From Aquirufa nivalisilvae (GTDB lineage Bacteria > Bacteroidota > Bacteroidia > Cytophagales > Spirosomataceae): 64,000 nt of DNA. Of the stretch, positions 51,392 through 63,406 are shown piece by piece. Position 1 is the first letter of the stretch, and each line of letters starts with the position of its first letter. A program made the translations under genes and the position numbers. Location of the stretch: contig NZ_SEWX01000001.1 of assembly GCF_004307455.1 (NCBI RefSeq), positions 715,235-779,234 of the forward strand, given 5' to 3'. The notes under the pieces are model-generated. The model worked only from the letters and a program-made list of their open reading frames with translations. It was not told the origin of the DNA and ran no database searches.

Positions 51392-54300
51392 CTAGTTTTC
51401 AACCGAAACCTTTGCCGCAACTTCTGCTTCGCTAGCTGCCACTTTTGCTTCTAATTGCTTTAACTCGTCTACTGGAGTAACAATGAAGTCCTTGTATCTG
51501 CGAACTCCCGTTCCCGCAGGAATCAAGTGTCCAACAATTACGTTCTCCTTCAAGCCTTCCAATGTATCTTGTTTTGCACGAATCGATGCCTCAGACAATA
51601 CCTTCGTAGTTTCCTGGAAGGATGCCGCTGAGATGAATGACTCAGTACCCAATGATGCCTGAGTAATACCCTGCAAATTAGCAGAAGATACTGCCGCATG
51701 CGCATCACGTACTTTCATCACTTTCATATCTCTACGCTTCAATGAGGAGTTCTCATCACGTAAAGCACGAGCAGAGATAATCATACCTGGCTTGTACTTA
51801 TCTGAATCACCTGATTCTGTGATTACTTTCTTGTCCATAATCTGATCATTCTCCTCACGGAAGGCAAAACGATCTACGTTTTGACCCTGTAAGAATTGAG
51901 TATCACCTGGATCCAAGATTTCAACTTTCTGCATCATCTGACGAACGATACACTCAATATGCTTATCGTTGATTTTTACCCCTTGTAAGCGGTATACATC
52001 TTGGATTTCATTCACTAAGTATTCTTGTACCGCTGTTGGTCCTTTGATCGATAAGATATCCGAAGGCGTAATTGCTCCATCAGATAATGGCGTTCCAGCA
52101 CGTACGAAGTCATTGTTTTGTACCAAGATAAACTTAGTCAATGGCACCAAGTACTTACGCTCTGTTCCTTCTTTTGGAGTTACGATAATCTCACGGTTAC
52201 CACGCTTGATGATACCATATGAAATAACACCGTCAATCTCAGAAACTACCGCTGGGTTAGATGGATTACGTGCTTCAAATAACTCTGTTACACGTGGAAG
52301 ACCTCCCGTAATGTCACGAGTTTTACCCGCCGCACGTGGAATCTTCGCAATGATCTGTCCAGCTTTGATTTTGTCTCCTTCATCAATCGCCAAACGAGCA
52401 CCTACTGGTACGTTATATACCAAATCCTCTTTTCCTTTAGCTACAACCAATACGGATGGGTTCTTAGTCTTATCCTTAGATTCGATAATCACCTTCTCAC
52501 GTAAACCTGTTTGCTCATCCGCTTCCTCTTTGTAGGTATTGTTTTCCTCAATAGATTCAAACGCAACCTTACCTTCTGCTTCAGATAAAATAACCGCATT
52601 GTATGGATCCCAAGCACAAATCTCTTCGCCTTTCTTGATGGTTTGACCATCTTTCACACGAATAACTGAACCGTACGGAATGTTGCTAGAAATCAACAAT
52701 TGCTTGTTAGCAGGATTGATGATCTGAACTTCACCCGAACGACCCATTACGATCTCTACTGGATTTCCTTCTGAATCAGTTGAACTTACTGTACGAACCT
52801 CTTCAAAATTAATCACACCATCAAACTTCGCTTTTACACTTGCATCTAATGATACGTTTTGTGCCGTACCACCGACGTGGAATGTACGTAACGTTAACTG
52901 TGTACCTGGCTCACCGATCGACTGTGATGCAATTACACCTACAGCTTCTCCTTGACCCACCATGTGGCCTGTAGATAAGTTACGTCCGTAACATTTCGCA
53001 CAAACACCATTTCTAGTTTCACAAGTTAATACCGAACGAATCTCAACAGATTCAATGGCAGTCTCATCAATTTTGTTTGCTGCAATCTCTGTGATTTCAT
53101 CGCCAGAAGCTACAATTAACTCATTGCTAATTGGATCATATACATCATGTACGGATACACGACCTAAGATACGCTCAGATAATGGCTCAATGATCTCCTC
53201 ATTATCTTTCAATGGGAATACCTGAATACCACGTAAAGTACCGCAATCTTCTTCATTCACGATTACATCTTGAGCAACGTCATGTAAACGACGAGTCAAA
53301 TAACCCGCATCGGCTGTTTTCAATGCAGTATCTGCCAAACCTTTACGAGCACCGTGTGTTGAGATAAAGTACTCTAATACGTCTAGACCTTCTTTAAAGT
53401 TAGATAGGATAGGGTTTTCGATGATCTCACCAACCGAACCTTGTAAGTTCTTCTGCGGCTTAGCCATCAAACCACGCATACCACCCAACTGACGGATTTG
53501 CTCACGAGAACCACGGGCTCCAGAGTGCATCATCATGTAGATCGCATTGAATCCTTGGTTATCCTCTTCCATCTGCTTCATCAATGTCTCGGTAATTTTC
53601 GAGTTCACTTTTGTCCAGATGTCAATAACTGCATTATAACGCTCGTTATCTGTGATTAAACCCATTAAATAGTTATCCCAAACTGCCTGTACATCTTCCT
53701 GAGCTTTCTTCACTAAATGTGCTTTTTCCTCTGGAATTTGAACATCACCAATACCCATCGACAATCCGCCGTGGAAGGCTTGCTGGAATCCTAAATCTTT
53801 GATATCATCCAAGAATTGAGCTGTACGAGCCATTCCACAAATTTTGTGAACTTGAGAAATGATCTGCTGCAATTTCTTTTTAGTCAATAATTCATTGATG
53901 TAACCAACTTGCTCTGGTACGCAAAGATTGAACAATACGCGACCTGCAACAGTTTCCACCATTTCGCTCACTAAAGAACCATCTTCCTTACGTACATTCG
54001 CTTTTACCACGATGTTCGCATGTTTCGATAATTTCTTTTCGTTCAATGCAATCACCACTTCTTCAAAACCATAGAAACGACGGCCTTCGCCATCTACTTT
54101 ATGTGTTTCAGTTGATTTTCTTCCTTTGGTTACATAATATAATCCAAGAACCATGTCTTGTGAAGGTACCGTGATCGGAGCTCCATTGGCAGGGTTAAGG
54201 ATGTTATGTGAGGCCAACATCAACAAAGAGGCTTCCAAAATCGCTTCATGTCCTAGTGGAACGTGAACCGCCATCTGGTCACCGTCAAAGTCGGCGTTGA

Positions 54301-55720
54301 ATGCCGTACAAGTCAATGGGTGTAATTGAATCGCTTTTCCTTCAATTAGTTTAGGCTGGAACGCTTGAATACCCAAACGGTGCAACGTAGGAGCACGGTT
54401 TAATAATACCGGGTGCCCTTTCATGACATTTTCCAAAATATCCCAAACAACAGGATCTTTACGATCCACAATTTTCTTGGCAGATTTAACCGTTTTAACG
54501 ATACCACGCTCGATCAACTTACGGATAACAAACGGTTTGAAAAGCTCAGCAGCCATGTCTTTTGGAAGACCGCACTCATGCATTTTCAATTCTGGTCCAA
54601 CCACAATTACCGAACGACCTGAGTAGTCAACACGCTTTCCTAATAAGTTTTGACGGAAACGACCTTGCTTTCCTTTCAACATATCAGAAAGAGATTTCAA
54701 AGCGCGGTTACCTTCAGAACGAACGGCGTTTACCTTACGAGAGTTGTCGAACAAGGAGTCAACAGCCTCTTGTAACATACGCTTTTCATTACGTAAAATT
54801 ACCTCTGGAGCTTTGATTTCGATCAAACGCTTCAAACGGTTGTTACGGATGATTACGCGACGGTATAAATCGTTCAAGTCAGAAGTCGCAAAACGACCTC
54901 CATCTAATGGAACTAATGGACGTAATTCTGGTGGAATCACTGGTACCATTTTGATGATCATCCACTCTGGACGGTTATCAATACGGCCAATCGACTCACG
55001 GAATGCTTCTACTACCTTCAAACGCTTTAAAGCTTCTGCTTTACGTTGTTGTGAAGATTCAGTATCTGCCGAGTGACGTAAGTCAGCCGATAATTCGTGT
55101 AAGTTGATTCGTGACAACAACATGTTCAATGCGTCAGCACCCATCTTAGCGATGAATTTCTGTGGATCTTCATCCGGCAAATGTTGGTTCTCACGTGGTA
55201 ACTTATCCAAGATATCCAAGTACTCATCTTCAGTCAAGAAATCAAGGTATTGAGAACCTATCTTTCCTTCTTCAGCATACATACCGGCTTGAACCACTAC
55301 ATATCTTTCATAGTAGATCACTTGATCTAATTTCTTAGTTGATAATCCAAGCATGTAACCAATCTTGTTGGGTAAGCTACGGAAGTACCAAATATGCGCA
55401 ACTGGAACCACCAATTCGATGTGTCCCATACGCTCACGACGTACTTTTTTCTCAGTTACTTCAACACCACAGCGGTCGCAAATGATGCCTTTGTAACGAA
55501 TACGCTTATATTTTCCACAGTGACATTCCCAATCTTTGGTAGGTCCAAAGATTCTCTCACAGAACAATCCACCCATTTCAGGCTTGTATGTTCTATAGTT
55601 GATGGTTTCCGGTTGGGTTACTTCACCATTTGAACCTTCTAAGATCGACTCAGGAGAGGCCAATGAAATGGTCACCTTTTGGAAGTCGCTATTCAGCTTT
55701 CTAGTCTTTTTAAATGACAT
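51392..55720 (-). CDS. rpoC: DNA-directed RNA polymerase subunit beta'
   Basis: 1442 residues, normal for Bacteroidota. The N-terminal zinc ribbon is [20 protein letters not shown], the rudder and clamp follow, and the catalytic Mg site is [13 protein letters not shown]. The second zinc site has [14 protein letters not shown]. The trigger-loop and bridge-helix region contains [24 protein letters not shown]. It forms the core enzyme with the beta subunit encoded 61 bp upstream. The last 40 codons are duplicated as a fragment at 50085-50204. Confidence 0.98.
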   Translation of the reverse strand: MSFKKTRKLNSDFQKVTISLASPESILEGSNGEVTQPETINYRTYKPEMGGLFCERIFGPTKDWECHCGKYKRIRYKGIICDRCGVEVTEKKVRRERMGHIELVVPVAHIWYFRSLPNKIGYMLGLSTKKLDQVIYYERYVVVQAGMYAEEGKIGSQYLDFLTEDEYLDILDKLPRENQHLPDEDPQKFIAKMGADALNMLLSRINLHELSADLRHSADTESSQQRKAEALKRLKVVEAFRESIGRIDNRPEWMIIKMVPVIPPELRPLVPLDGGRFATSDLNDLYRRVIIRNNRLKRLIEIKAPEVILRNEKRMLQEAVDSLFDNSRKVNAVRSEGNRALKSLSDMLKGKQGRFRQNLLGKRVDYSGRSVIVVGPELKMHECGLPKDMAAELFKPFVIRKLIERGIVKTVKSAKKIVDRKDPVVWDILENVMKGHPVLLNRAPTLHRLGIQAFQPKLIEGKAIQLHPLTCTAFNADFDGDQMAVHVPLGHEAILEASLLMLASHNILNPANGAPITVPSQDMVLGLYYVTKGRKSTETHKVDGEGRRFYGFEEVVIALNEKKLSKHANIVVKANVRKEDGSLVSEMVETVAGRVLFNLCVPEQVGYINELLTKKKLQQIISQVHKICGMARTAQFLDDIKDLGFQQAFHGGLSMGIGDVQIPEEKAHLVKKAQEDVQAVWDNYLMGLITDNERYNAVIDIWTKVNSKITETLMKQMEEDNQGFNAIYMMMHSGARGSREQIRQLGGMRGLMAKPQKNLQGSVGEIIENPILSNFKEGLDVLEYFISTHGARKGLADTALKTADAGYLTRRLHDVAQDVIVNEEDCGTLRGIQVFPLKDNEEIIEPLSERILGRVSVHDVYDPISNELIVASGDEITEIAANKIDETAIESVEIRSVLTCETRNGVCAKCYGRNLSTGHMVGQGEAVGVIASQSIGEPGTQLTLRTFHVGGTAQNVSLDASVKAKFDGVINFEEVRTVSSTDSEGNPVEIVMGRSGEVQIINPANKQLLISSNIPYGSVIRVKDGQTIKKGEEICAWDPYNAVILSEAEGKVAFESIEENNTYKEEADEQTGLREKVIIESKDKTKNPSVLVVAKGKEDLVYNVPVGARLAIDEGDKIKAGQIIAKIPRAAGKTRDITGGLPRVTELFEARNPSNPAVVSEIDGVISYGIIKRGNREIIVTPKEGTERKYLVPLTKFILVQNNDFVRAGTPLSDGAITPSDILSIKGPTAVQEYLVNEIQDVYRLQGVKINDKHIECIVRQMMQKVEILDPGDTQFLQGQNVDRFAFREENDQIMDKKVITESGDSDKYKPGMIISARALRDENSSLKRRDMKVMKVRDAHAAVSSANLQGITQASLGTESFISAASFQETTKVLSEASIRAKQDTLEGLKENVIVGHLIPAGTGVRRYKDFIVTPVDELKQLEAKVAASEAEVAAKVSVEN

Positions 55721-55781
55721 TTTCGTTTAATTTTTTTGGAAAATGATGTTAGTTAAGGGCCGTTGCCAGCCCTATGTATGT

Positions 55782-58700
55782 TTACTCTAGGGTGATTTCT
55801 AATGCTAAACCACGTAATTCATGAATCAATACGTTGAATGATTCTGGAATATTTGGTTTTGGCATATTCTCACCTTTTACGATGGCTTCGTATGCTTTAG
55901 CACGGCCGATAACGTCATCGGATTTAACAGTTAAAATCTCTTGCAAGATATTCGCTGCTCCGAAGGCCTCTAGCGCCCATACCTCCATCTCACCGAAACG
56001 CTGACCTCCAAATTGAGCTTTACCTCCCAATGGTTGTTGCGTAATCAATGAGTATGGTCCAATCGAACGAGCGTGCATCTTATCATCCACTAAGTGGCCC
56101 AATTTCAGCATGTAAATAATACCTACTGTTACTGGTTGATCAAATTTATCACCCGTCAAACCATTGTATAAATACGTACGGCCCCAATCTGGTAAACCAG
56201 CTAGAGTTAACTCAGCAGCAACTTCTGCCTCAGTACCACCGTCAAAGATTGGTGTCGCATAACGCTTACCCAATTTTTGTCCAGCCCAACCTAATACAGT
56301 TTCATAAATCTGACCTAAGTTCATACGAGAAGGTACCCCTAGTGGATTCAATACGATATCTACTGGCGTTCCATCTTCCAAGAATGGCATGTCTTCCTCA
56401 CGTACAATACGAGCTACAACACCCTTATTACCGTGACGACCCGCCATTTTATCTCCTACTTTCAACTTACGTTTCTTAGCTACATAAACCTTCGCCAATT
56501 TCACGATACCTGCAGGTAATTCATCACCCACCTCTAACACGAAACGCTCACGCTTGAATCGACCAGCGATTTCATTACGACGAATGTTGTAGTTTTTGAT
56601 TAACTGTAAGAAACGAGCATTTAATTCTGCATCAGCCGTAGTTTCTTCTACGATCAAATCAGAAAGTAAATTGGCTTCTTCTGGTACAGCATAAGTACTC
56701 TCATCGCGGTACAAGTTTTTGTCTGGGAATAATAATTCTTCAATGTTTTTCGCACTGAATTTTACACCCTTCTCTACAATCACCGTTCCGAATTTATGCT
56801 TGATTCCGTTAGATGTCTTACCGTTCAACAAGGCTACTGTCTTGTCGATCATGATACGACGAATGTCTAACAAATCTTTACCATATTGCTTCATCACTTT
56901 TTTCAATTCAGCTTTCGACTTCTCACGCTCTTCTTTATCCTTTTTAGGACGAGAGAACAATTTCGTGTCGATAACCACACCTTTAAGTGATGGAGGTGCT
57001 TTCTTAGAAGCATCTTTCACGTCACCTGCTTTGTCACCAAAGATGGCACGTAATAATTTTTCTTCTGGAGTTGGATCAGATTCACCTTTTGGAGTAATCT
57101 TACCAATTAAAATATCTCCTTCTTTAACGTCAGATCCTACACGAACTACTCCGTTTTCATCCAAGTTGCGAACCGTCTCTTCCGATACGTTCGGGATTTC
57201 AGAAGTTAATTCCTCTTCTCCACGTTTGGTATCACGAACTTCTAATTCAAACTCTTCAATGTGGATTGAAGTAAAGATATCATCGCGAACAACTTTTTCT
57301 GAGATTACAATCGCATCCTCAAAGTTGTAACCTTGCCATGGCATGAAGGCCACTTTCATGTTACGTCCTAAAGCTAATTCGCCACCTTGTGTCGCATATC
57401 CTTCGCAAAGTGCTTGCCCTTTCGTAACGCGCTCTCCTTTGAAAACAATTGGCTTCAAGTTGATAGTGGTATCTTGGTTAGTTCTACGGAACTTGATCAA
57501 TTTGTAGGTTTTAGAAGAACCATCAAAGCTGATGACTTTTTCGTCTTCCGTTTGATCATAGTTAACCACAATTTTCAATGCATCAACATACTCAATCACT
57601 CCATCTCCTTCAGCTACTACTAGAGTTCTAGAGTCAATCGCCACACGGTGCTCTAAACCAGTACCAACAATTGGCGCTTCTGGTCTTAATAAAGGTACCG
57701 CTTGACGTTGCATGTTGGATCCCATCAAGGCACGGTTAGCATCATCATGCTCCAAGAAAGGAATCATAGATGCAGCCACCGAAACAATCTGGTTAGGAGC
57801 TACGTCCATGAATTGTGCTTCGGATGGATTAACCAATGGGAAGTCACCTTCAAAACGAGCCTTAACGCGATCAGATAAGAATTTACCTGACTTAATATCA
57901 ATAGGAGCATTAGCTTGAACAATGTTCTTGCCATCTTCTTCCTCTGCAGTTAAATATTGAACATGGCTACTTACATCTACTTTGCCACCGTCAATAATAC
58001 GGTATGGAGTTTCAATAAAGCCCATGGAATTCACTTTGGCATGCACACAAAGTGAGGAAATCAAACCAATGTTTGGACCTTCTGGAGTTTCAATTGTACA
58101 CAAACGACCGTAGTGCGTATAGTGAACGTCACGAACCTCAAAACCAGCTCTTTCACGAGAAAGACCACCTGGTCCTAGGGCAGACATACGTCTTTTGTGC
58201 GTAATCTCCGCCAATGGATTCGTTTGATCCATAAACTGAGATAGCTGATTCGTTCCAAAGAATGAATTAATCACCGAAGATAAAGTACGAGCGTTGATCA
58301 AATCAACTGGCTTGAAATCTTCGTTATCACGTACGTTCATACGCTCCTTGATGGTACGAGCCATACGAGCAAGACCTACACCGAACTGAGCGTATAATTG
58401 CTCACCCACGGTACGAACACGACGGTTGGATAAGTGGTCAATATCATCGACTACCGCACGAGAGTTGATCAAACCGATCAAATACTTCACAATAGAAATG
58501 ATATCTTCCTTCGTCAATACCTTCACATCCATTGGGATGTCATGGCCTAACTTTTTATTGATACGGTAACGACCAACTTCTCCTAAATCATAACGCTTGT
58601 CAGAGAAGAATAAGTTTTGGATGATGTCACGAGCAGTTTGCTCATCCGGTGCATCCGTGTTACGTAATTGCTTATAAATAACTTCAACAGCCTCTTTTTC

Positions 58701-59702
58701 CGAGTTTGAAGTATCTTTTTGTAAAGTATTGTAAATGATGTTGTAATCAGAAACGTTCACATCATCTTTGTGAAGAATAACGGTAGAAGAACCTGATTCT
58801 AAAATCGTTTCTACTTCATTCTCTGTAATAACCGTATCACGCTCGATTAAGATTTCGTTACGGTCAATAGAAACTACCTCACCAGTATCCTCATCTACGA
58901 AGTCTTCCTGCCAAGTTTTCAAAACCCTCGCAGCCAAACGACGACCAACAATTCCTTTAATGATTTTTTTATCAACTTTAATTTCTTCAGCTAAGCCAAA
59001 TAAATCTAAGATGTCTTTATCATTTCCGTAACCAATAGCACGAAGCAATACCGTTACAGGAAACTTTTTCTTACGATCAATGTATGCGTACATGACATTG
59101 TTTACGTCCGTAGCAAATTCAATCCAAGAACCCTTGAATGGAATAATACGAGCCGAATACAATTTCGTTCCATTTGTATGCTTCGACTGAGCGAAGAATA
59201 CACCTGGTGAACGGTGTAATTGCGATACAATAACACGCTCAGCTCCGTTAATCACAAAGGATCCACGTTCTGTCATGTAAGGAATATTTCCCAAGAAAAC
59301 CTCTTGTTCGATGGTTTGGAAATCTTCGTTGTCTGTATCATTACAGATCAATCGCAACTTGGCTTTTAAAGGCACTGAATACGTTAATCCACGATCAATA
59401 CACTCATCAACCGAATATTTCGGAGGATCTACAGAGTAATCAACGAATGAAAGAACGAAATTTTCACGCGAATCCGCGATAGGAAAATTTTCAGCAAATA
59501 CTTTAAATAAACCCTCGTCCGTGCGATTTTCAGCTGCAGTTTCTAGCTGGAAGAAATCTTGGAAGGATTGGATTTGGATATCCAGAAAATCTGGATAATT
59601 GATCACACTCTGCGTTTTCGCAAAGCTGTGTCTTCCGGTGGCAGTGATGTTACTCAAGGCTTTATACGTTTTAATTAATGTGAATAATGGCCCTATGGGC
59701 AC
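55782..59702 (-). CDS. rpoB: DNA-directed RNA polymerase subunit beta
   Basis: 1306 residues. The rifampicin-region segment [19 protein letters not shown] and the [20 protein letters not shown] motif, [15 protein letters not shown] and the C-terminal [40 protein letters not shown] are diagnostic. The start is GTG at 59702, supported by an AGGAGG Shine-Dalgarno 7 nt upstream, unusual for this phylum. Unlike most bacteria, no rplL/rplJ lies upstream; instead a divergent ComEA-like gene does, and a separate promoter is visible at 59855-59884. Confidence 0.97.
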   Translation of the reverse strand: MPIGPLFTLIKTYKALSNITATGRHSFAKTQSVINYPDFLDIQIQSFQDFFQLETAAENRTDEGLFKVFAENFPIADSRENFVLSFVDYSVDPPKYSVDECIDRGLTYSVPLKAKLRLICNDTDNEDFQTIEQEVFLGNIPYMTERGSFVINGAERVIVSQLHRSPGVFFAQSKHTNGTKLYSARIIPFKGSWIEFATDVNNVMYAYIDRKKKFPVTVLLRAIGYGNDKDILDLFGLAEEIKVDKKIIKGIVGRRLAARVLKTWQEDFVDEDTGEVVSIDRNEILIERDTVITENEVETILESGSSTVILHKDDVNVSDYNIIYNTLQKDTSNSEKEAVEVIYKQLRNTDAPDEQTARDIIQNLFFSDKRYDLGEVGRYRINKKLGHDIPMDVKVLTKEDIISIVKYLIGLINSRAVVDDIDHLSNRRVRTVGEQLYAQFGVGLARMARTIKERMNVRDNEDFKPVDLINARTLSSVINSFFGTNQLSQFMDQTNPLAEITHKRRMSALGPGGLSRERAGFEVRDVHYTHYGRLCTIETPEGPNIGLISSLCVHAKVNSMGFIETPYRIIDGGKVDVSSHVQYLTAEEEDGKNIVQANAPIDIKSGKFLSDRVKARFEGDFPLVNPSEAQFMDVAPNQIVSVAASMIPFLEHDDANRALMGSNMQRQAVPLLRPEAPIVGTGLEHRVAIDSRTLVVAEGDGVIEYVDALKIVVNYDQTEDEKVISFDGSSKTYKLIKFRRTNQDTTINLKPIVFKGERVTKGQALCEGYATQGGELALGRNMKVAFMPWQGYNFEDAIVISEKVVRDDIFTSIHIEEFELEVRDTKRGEEELTSEIPNVSEETVRNLDENGVVRVGSDVKEGDILIGKITPKGESDPTPEEKLLRAIFGDKAGDVKDASKKAPPSLKGVVIDTKLFSRPKKDKEEREKSKAELKKVMKQYGKDLLDIRRIMIDKTVALLNGKTSNGIKHKFGTVIVEKGVKFSAKNIEELLFPDKNLYRDESTYAVPEEANLLSDLIVEETTADAELNARFLQLIKNYNIRRNEIAGRFKRERFVLEVGDELPAGIVKLAKVYVAKKRKLKVGDKMAGRHGNKGVVARIVREEDMPFLEDGTPVDIVLNPLGVPSRMNLGQIYETVLGWAGQKLGKRYATPIFDGGTEAEVAAELTLAGLPDWGRTYLYNGLTGDKFDQPVTVGIIYMLKLGHLVDDKMHARSIGPYSLITQQPLGGKAQFGGQRFGEMEVWALEAFGAANILQEILTVKSDDVIGRAKAYEAIVKGENMPKPNIPESFNVLIHELRGLALEITLE

Positions 59703-59854
59703 AAATTCTCCTCCTTTTGGAAGAGATTAATCAAGCTGAACGCCTCGTAGATGAAAAGATGTGGTGTCCCTTGGCCATTTCCCTACGAAAAGAAAAGTTG
59801 TTTCGGAACCACTCTTCGGATTTGCCCAGAGGGCTTTAATCCTAAAATAGCCTG

Positions 59855-59884
59855 CAAAATTACTGATAATTTTCTAATAAACAA
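59855..59884 (-). promoter_or_regulatory. rpoBC promoter
   Basis: On the minus strand: TTG (59884-59882), a 19-nt spacer and TAATTTTG (59862-59855), matching the Bacteroidota -33/-7 consensus. It gives a leader of about 145 nt before the rpoB GTG. Confidence 0.65.
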
Positions 59885-59943
59885 TAGCTTAGCTAGAAGG
59901 CACCACAAAAAAATACTATTCTTGCCATTATGATGTTCTGAAC

Positions 59944-60663
59944 ATGTGGAAAAACAAAGTGCATTATTACCTCCGATTTATCTTGGGTATGACCCGCTCC
60001 GAAATATTGGGCATGCTGTGTCTATTTATTTTTTTGCTTCTAGTTGATATCTTTTCCCGCTGGATGGAATATCAAAGTAGGCAGCAAGTCATGGTTTCCT
60101 TTCAACCTACCTATTGGACCAAGACATTGATTGAGATGGAAAAGTCGAATCAAAGAGTTTATGCTTACCCTAAAAGGAATCTCCCTTCAGCATATAAAGG
60201 CGATCATCAACCTTATAAATCCTCTTTATATTCAAACACATGGAAAAGGGAGAAAAAGCAAGTTTGGCAAATTGATATCAACCAAGCTGATTCTTTGGCA
60301 TGGATAGCCTTACCAGGTATTGGGCCTGCCTTTGCCAAAAGGATATTAGCCTATCGGGAGAGATTGGGAGGATTTCACCGGGTAGCTCAATTGAAAGAAG
60401 TATATGGCTTGGATACCCTTTGGGCTAATCAACATATTGCTCAGTTTCATGTCGGGAAAGGGATATTTCGCTACCTATATATTAATAGGGCCGATTGGAA
60501 AGAATTTAGACATCCTTATTTGCCATATCGACAAGCCAATTTGGTATTGAATTATCGTAAACAGCATGGGTCATTTCAAAATTGGGAAGATTTGAAAAAA
60601 GTACAACAGCTTGATGAGGCGGTTTGGCAAAAGCTAAGTCCTTATCTTTCATTTGAACCTTGA
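59944..60663 (+). CDS. Helix-hairpin-helix (ComEA-like) membrane-anchored protein
   Basis: A 239-residue protein with one N-terminal transmembrane helix (~19-37, EILGMLCLFIFLLLVDIF) and helix-hairpin-helix repeats: IDINQADSLAWIALPGIGPAFAKRILAYRE (~117-146), then YINRADWKEF and a second pair through YLPYRQANLVLNYRKQHGSF. HHH domains bind DNA without sequence specificity. ComEA-type proteins act in DNA uptake, but many Bacteroidota have such proteins without known competence. It is divergent from rpoB. Confidence 0.82.
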   Translation: MWKNKVHYYLRFILGMTRSEILGMLCLFIFLLLVDIFSRWMEYQSRQQVMVSFQPTYWTKTLIEMEKSNQRVYAYPKRNLPSAYKGDHQPYKSSLYSNTWKREKKQVWQIDINQADSLAWIALPGIGPAFAKRILAYRERLGGFHRVAQLKEVYGLDTLWANQHIAQFHVGKGIFRYLYINRADWKEFRHPYLPYRQANLVLNYRKQHGSFQNWEDLKKVQQLDEAVWQKLSPYLSFEP

Positions 60664-60682
60664 GAAATATGCCGTACTTTTG
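60652..60682 (+). promoter_or_regulatory. pruA promoter
   Basis: TTTG (60652-60655), 19-nt spacer, TACTTTTG (60675-60682): a full match to the Bacteroidota consensus, 32 nt upstream of the pruA ATG. The -33 element lies inside the end of the preceding coding sequence. Confidence 0.8.
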
Positions 60683-60714
60683 TGTAAATTTTACACTTCA
60701 TTATATATAAGAAT

Positions 60715-62340
60715 ATGTCAACCGGATTTTTCAAGGTACCTCAACCAACCAACGAACCCATCTACTCGTATGCTGTAGGTAGTTCAGAGCGCCAATTATT
60801 ACAAGATACACTTCACACATTACGTAATAAACAAGTGGAGGTTTCCATGCGCATCCACGGTAAATCAGTTCAAGGGTCAAAGAAAGTTGCCATGACTGCT
60901 CCACACGATCATCAACATATCTTAGGATATTATTATGAAGGAGGAAAAAAAGAAATAGCTGAGGCGATTGAATCTGCTTTATCAGCCAAGGCAGCTTGGG
61001 CAGCATTGACATGGCAAGAACGAGTATCCATCTTTTTAAAAGCCGCGGATTTGTCGGCCAATAAATACCGTATGGAACTGAATGCCAGAACCATGTTAGG
61101 TCAATCCAAGAATGCTTATCAAGCGGAGATTGATTCAGCTTGTGAATGGGTAGATTTCTTGCGTTTTAATGCCCATTATGCGGCTCAAATATATGCGGAT
61201 CAACCAATTTCCTCTCCAGGAGTTTGGAATCGTTTGGAATATAGACCATTGGAAGGATTTGTGTATGCCTTAACGCCTTTTAATTTTACGGCCATAGCTG
61301 GGAATTTACCAGCAGCACCAGCCATGATGGGAAATACAGTAGTTTGGAAACCGGCCCCTCAGCAGATTTACTCCGCAGCTTTATTGATACAAATATTGGA
61401 AGAAGCAGGTTTACCAGCTGGCGTGATTAATTTGGTTTTTGCCGACGGTCCTGAAGCAGGAGATGTCGTATTTAAACATCGTGATTTTGCTGGGATTCAC
61501 TTCACGGGATCTACTAAAGTATTTCAAACCATTTGGCAGAATATTGGAAATAATATTGCCAACTATAAATCGTATCCACGTATCGTGGGAGAAACAGGAG
61601 GGAAGGATTTTGTAGTAGCACATGCTTCAGCAGATGTGAAAGCATTGGTGACAGGATTAATCCGCGGGGCCTTTGAATACCAAGGGCAAAAATGTTCGGC
61701 AGCTTCAAGAGCCTATGTGCCAGCCAGTTTATGGCCTGCCGTAAAAAGTCAACTGCAAGCTGATTTGGCTAAAATAAAAGTAGGAGGGACCGAAGATTTT
61801 GGGAATTTTGTGAATGCAGTTATCGATCAAAAAGCGTTTGATAAGATTACATCCTATATACAGGAAGCTGAAAATTCGAAGGAAGTAGAAGTAATTGCTG
61901 GAGGAGGCTTTGATGCGAGTAAGGGATATTTTGTGGAGCCAACCGTATTATTAACGACCAATCCGCATTACCGCACCATGGAGGAGGAGATTTTTGGGCC
62001 GGTATTGACTGTGTATGTTTATCCAGATCAAGATTGGGCTACAACTTTACGTTTGGTGGATCAAACTTCGGCGTATGCGTTAACGGGAGCTATTTTCTCT
62101 CAAGATGCCTATGCTTTGTCGGAAGCGGCTAAAGCTTTAGAAAATGCAGCAGGGAATTTATATTTAAATGATAAATGTACAGGAGCGGTAGTGGGTCAGC
62201 AGCCTTTTGGTGGTGCGCGTGCTTCGGGAACGAATGATAAAGCCGGATCCTATTTGAATTTGCTTCGTTGGGTTTCACCACGTACAGTCAAGGAAGTATT
62301 CTCTTCTCCGACGGATTTTAAGTATCCGTTTTTGGGCTAG
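60715..62340 (+). CDS. pruA: L-glutamate gamma-semialdehyde (1-pyrroline-5-carboxylate) dehydrogenase
   Basis: 541 residues, the length of stand-alone P5C dehydrogenases. Substrate-side ALTPFNFTAIAGNLPAAPAMMGNTVVWKP, catalytic Glu in GETGGKDFVV, catalytic Cys in GQKCSAASR and the C-terminal QQPFGGARASGTNDKAGS loop are all present. It oxidises glutamate semialdehyde to glutamate with NAD in proline breakdown. No proline dehydrogenase (PutA/ProDH) is adjacent. It has its own promoter and terminator. Confidence 0.96.
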   Translation: MSTGFFKVPQPTNEPIYSYAVGSSERQLLQDTLHTLRNKQVEVSMRIHGKSVQGSKKVAMTAPHDHQHILGYYYEGGKKEIAEAIESALSAKAAWAALTWQERVSIFLKAADLSANKYRMELNARTMLGQSKNAYQAEIDSACEWVDFLRFNAHYAAQIYADQPISSPGVWNRLEYRPLEGFVYALTPFNFTAIAGNLPAAPAMMGNTVVWKPAPQQIYSAALLIQILEEAGLPAGVINLVFADGPEAGDVVFKHRDFAGIHFTGSTKVFQTIWQNIGNNIANYKSYPRIVGETGGKDFVVAHASADVKALVTGLIRGAFEYQGQKCSAASRAYVPASLWPAVKSQLQADLAKIKVGGTEDFGNFVNAVIDQKAFDKITSYIQEAENSKEVEVIAGGGFDASKGYFVEPTVLLTTNPHYRTMEEEIFGPVLTVYVYPDQDWATTLRLVDQTSAYALTGAIFSQDAYALSEAAKALENAAGNLYLNDKCTGAVVGQQPFGGARASGTNDKAGSYLNLLRWVSPRTVKEVFSSPTDFKYPFLG

Positions 62341-62362
62341 AGGGTTTTGAGTAGATAATGAT

Positions 62363-62406
62363 AAATCGAAGTCAAGGATGTAAATCTCTTAGGCTTCGAT
62401 TTTTTG
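62363..62406 (+). terminator. Terminator after pruA
   Basis: AAATCGAAG (62363-62371) pairs with CTTCGATTT (62394-62402); an inner AAG/CTT pair extends the stem, and T-rich sequence follows. It separates pruA from the convergent minus-strand gene. Confidence 0.75.
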
Positions 62407-62407
62407 T

Positions 62408-63043
62408 TTATTCTTCTACTAATAATCGAATCATGGGGCCAATGCGTCCTTCCTGAAAAGAATTAAAAATCATCCAATTGTTCTGACTGGTTGGTCGGAG
62501 AAAAAAGTGCTTTTTAGACGAATATTTACCCATAGCTATTCTATCGGTTTCTCCAGTAGCCATATTTGATTTATCGAAAAAATTCACAACGACAGCTATA
62601 CCTTCCTTGGGTATAATTAAATCATCAATCTGAATAGGGAACTTATTCCATCCTTCATGATTGGCAGAAAATGCAAGTTCACGTTTGTTTAATTGTTTAG
62701 ATGGAAGAGTATCAATTCCTACAGAATATAGTAAAATCTGGAAAGTATAAATTTGAGTGTATTTTTTTTCAAAATAGATAAAAATGGAGTTAAGTCTTTT
62801 ATTGACTATCTGCTCCTCATTGAATATCATTCCAATTTGAGTGGGAGCTTTCGTCAAAAATGAATAATGTTTTTTTCTCGAAGGTTTTTCTGTTTCGATT
62901 GCAGCTATTTTTTTCGAAGTTATTTTGACTTCTTCGAGGATAATTGATTTTGTTGAGTCGATATTGGTTTTTTCTTGTGCAGGAGAATTTTCTACGAATA
63001 GTAATGATAGGCCAATAACAAAATAAATTATTTTGATTTTCAT
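62408..63043 (-). CDS. Exported protein of unknown function, second gene of peptide-regulon operon
   Basis: About 211 residues from the ATG at 63043 (MKIKIIYFVIGLSLLFVEN), a better signal-peptide start than the TTG at 63058. After cleavage near SPAQ, a SIILEEVKITSKK stretch resembles the end of carboxypeptidase-regulatory-like domains; the middle and C-terminal parts (FQILLYSVG, IAVVVNFFD, KHFFLRPTSQNNWMIF) look like a beta-sandwich. No family recognised. It follows the cysteine-containing small protein by 39 bp. Confidence 0.6.
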   Translation of the reverse strand: MKIKIIYFVIGLSLLFVENSPAQEKTNIDSTKSIILEEVKITSKKIAAIETEKPSRKKHYSFLTKAPTQIGMIFNEEQIVNKRLNSIFIYFEKKYTQIYTFQILLYSVGIDTLPSKQLNKRELAFSANHEGWNKFPIQIDDLIIPKEGIAVVVNFFDKSNMATGETDRIAMGKYSSKKHFFLRPTSQNNWMIFNSFQEGRIGPMIRLLVEE

Positions 63044-63082
63044 AACATGCGAAAACAATTTGTCATTTTTTTATTCAATTCT

Positions 63083-63382
63083 TCAATCAGGGCAGCGTTG
63101 AACTTCAGTTCTAATTCTTGAATCAACTTTGAAACCGAAGAAATATTTTACTTCTTCATAATAATATACACAGCCAGAATTATCTGGTAAATGAGAGTGG
63201 CTTACCCCCTGAGATCCTCCGTCTAATCCACAGTTTGATGAACTCCAACCAAAAAATCTCCAATCAGGTTCACAAGGATTAGGTGCTTCAAATCCTAGTG
63301 CAATTAATGGCAGCCCCAATACCACTAATATATAGAATAGTTTTTTATATTTTTTTGTAAAGTATATAACTACATGTTTCAT
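63083..63382 (-). CDS. Small exported cysteine-containing protein, first gene of peptide-regulon operon
   Basis: A 99-residue protein with a signal-anchor or signal peptide (KLFYILVVLGLPLIALGFEA, cleavage ~31). The mature part is ~65 residues with four Cys (PNPCEP, SSNCGLD, SGCVYY and QRCPD), enough for two disulfides. There is no GG leader. GAGTAGG of the conserved leader lies 24 nt before its ATG, so it appears co-regulated with the GG peptides. It may be a secreted effector or a peptide-related factor (inference). Confidence 0.6.
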   Translation of the reverse strand: MKHVVIYFTKKYKKLFYILVVLGLPLIALGFEAPNPCEPDWRFFGWSSSNCGLDGGSQGVSHSHLPDNSGCVYYYEEVKYFFGFKVDSRIRTEVQRCPD

Positions 63383-63406
63383 TATGTTAAGACTTTAATT
63401 CTCATC

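Larger units (their letters stand above)
50930..51509. repeat. ~580-bp direct repeat, copy 2
   Basis: It contains the exporter 3' fragment, the broken mini-luxR, the genuine rpoC terminator and the genuine last 40 codons of rpoC, in the same order as 49621-50204. The match ends at GCGAACTCCC, after which copy 2 continues into rpoC and copy 1 into unrelated DNA. Confidence 0.9.

Noticed and set aside
51969..52535. 188-codon plus-strand ORF inside rpoC (and similar ones inside rpoB)
   Set aside because: They are antisense open frames of highly biased core genes, with low-complexity Ser/Pro-rich translation.
59751..59933. 60-codon plus-strand ORF between rpoB and the ComEA-like gene
   Set aside because: It overlaps the rpoB promoter and leader on the other strand, and shows no hydrophobic segment or conserved motif.
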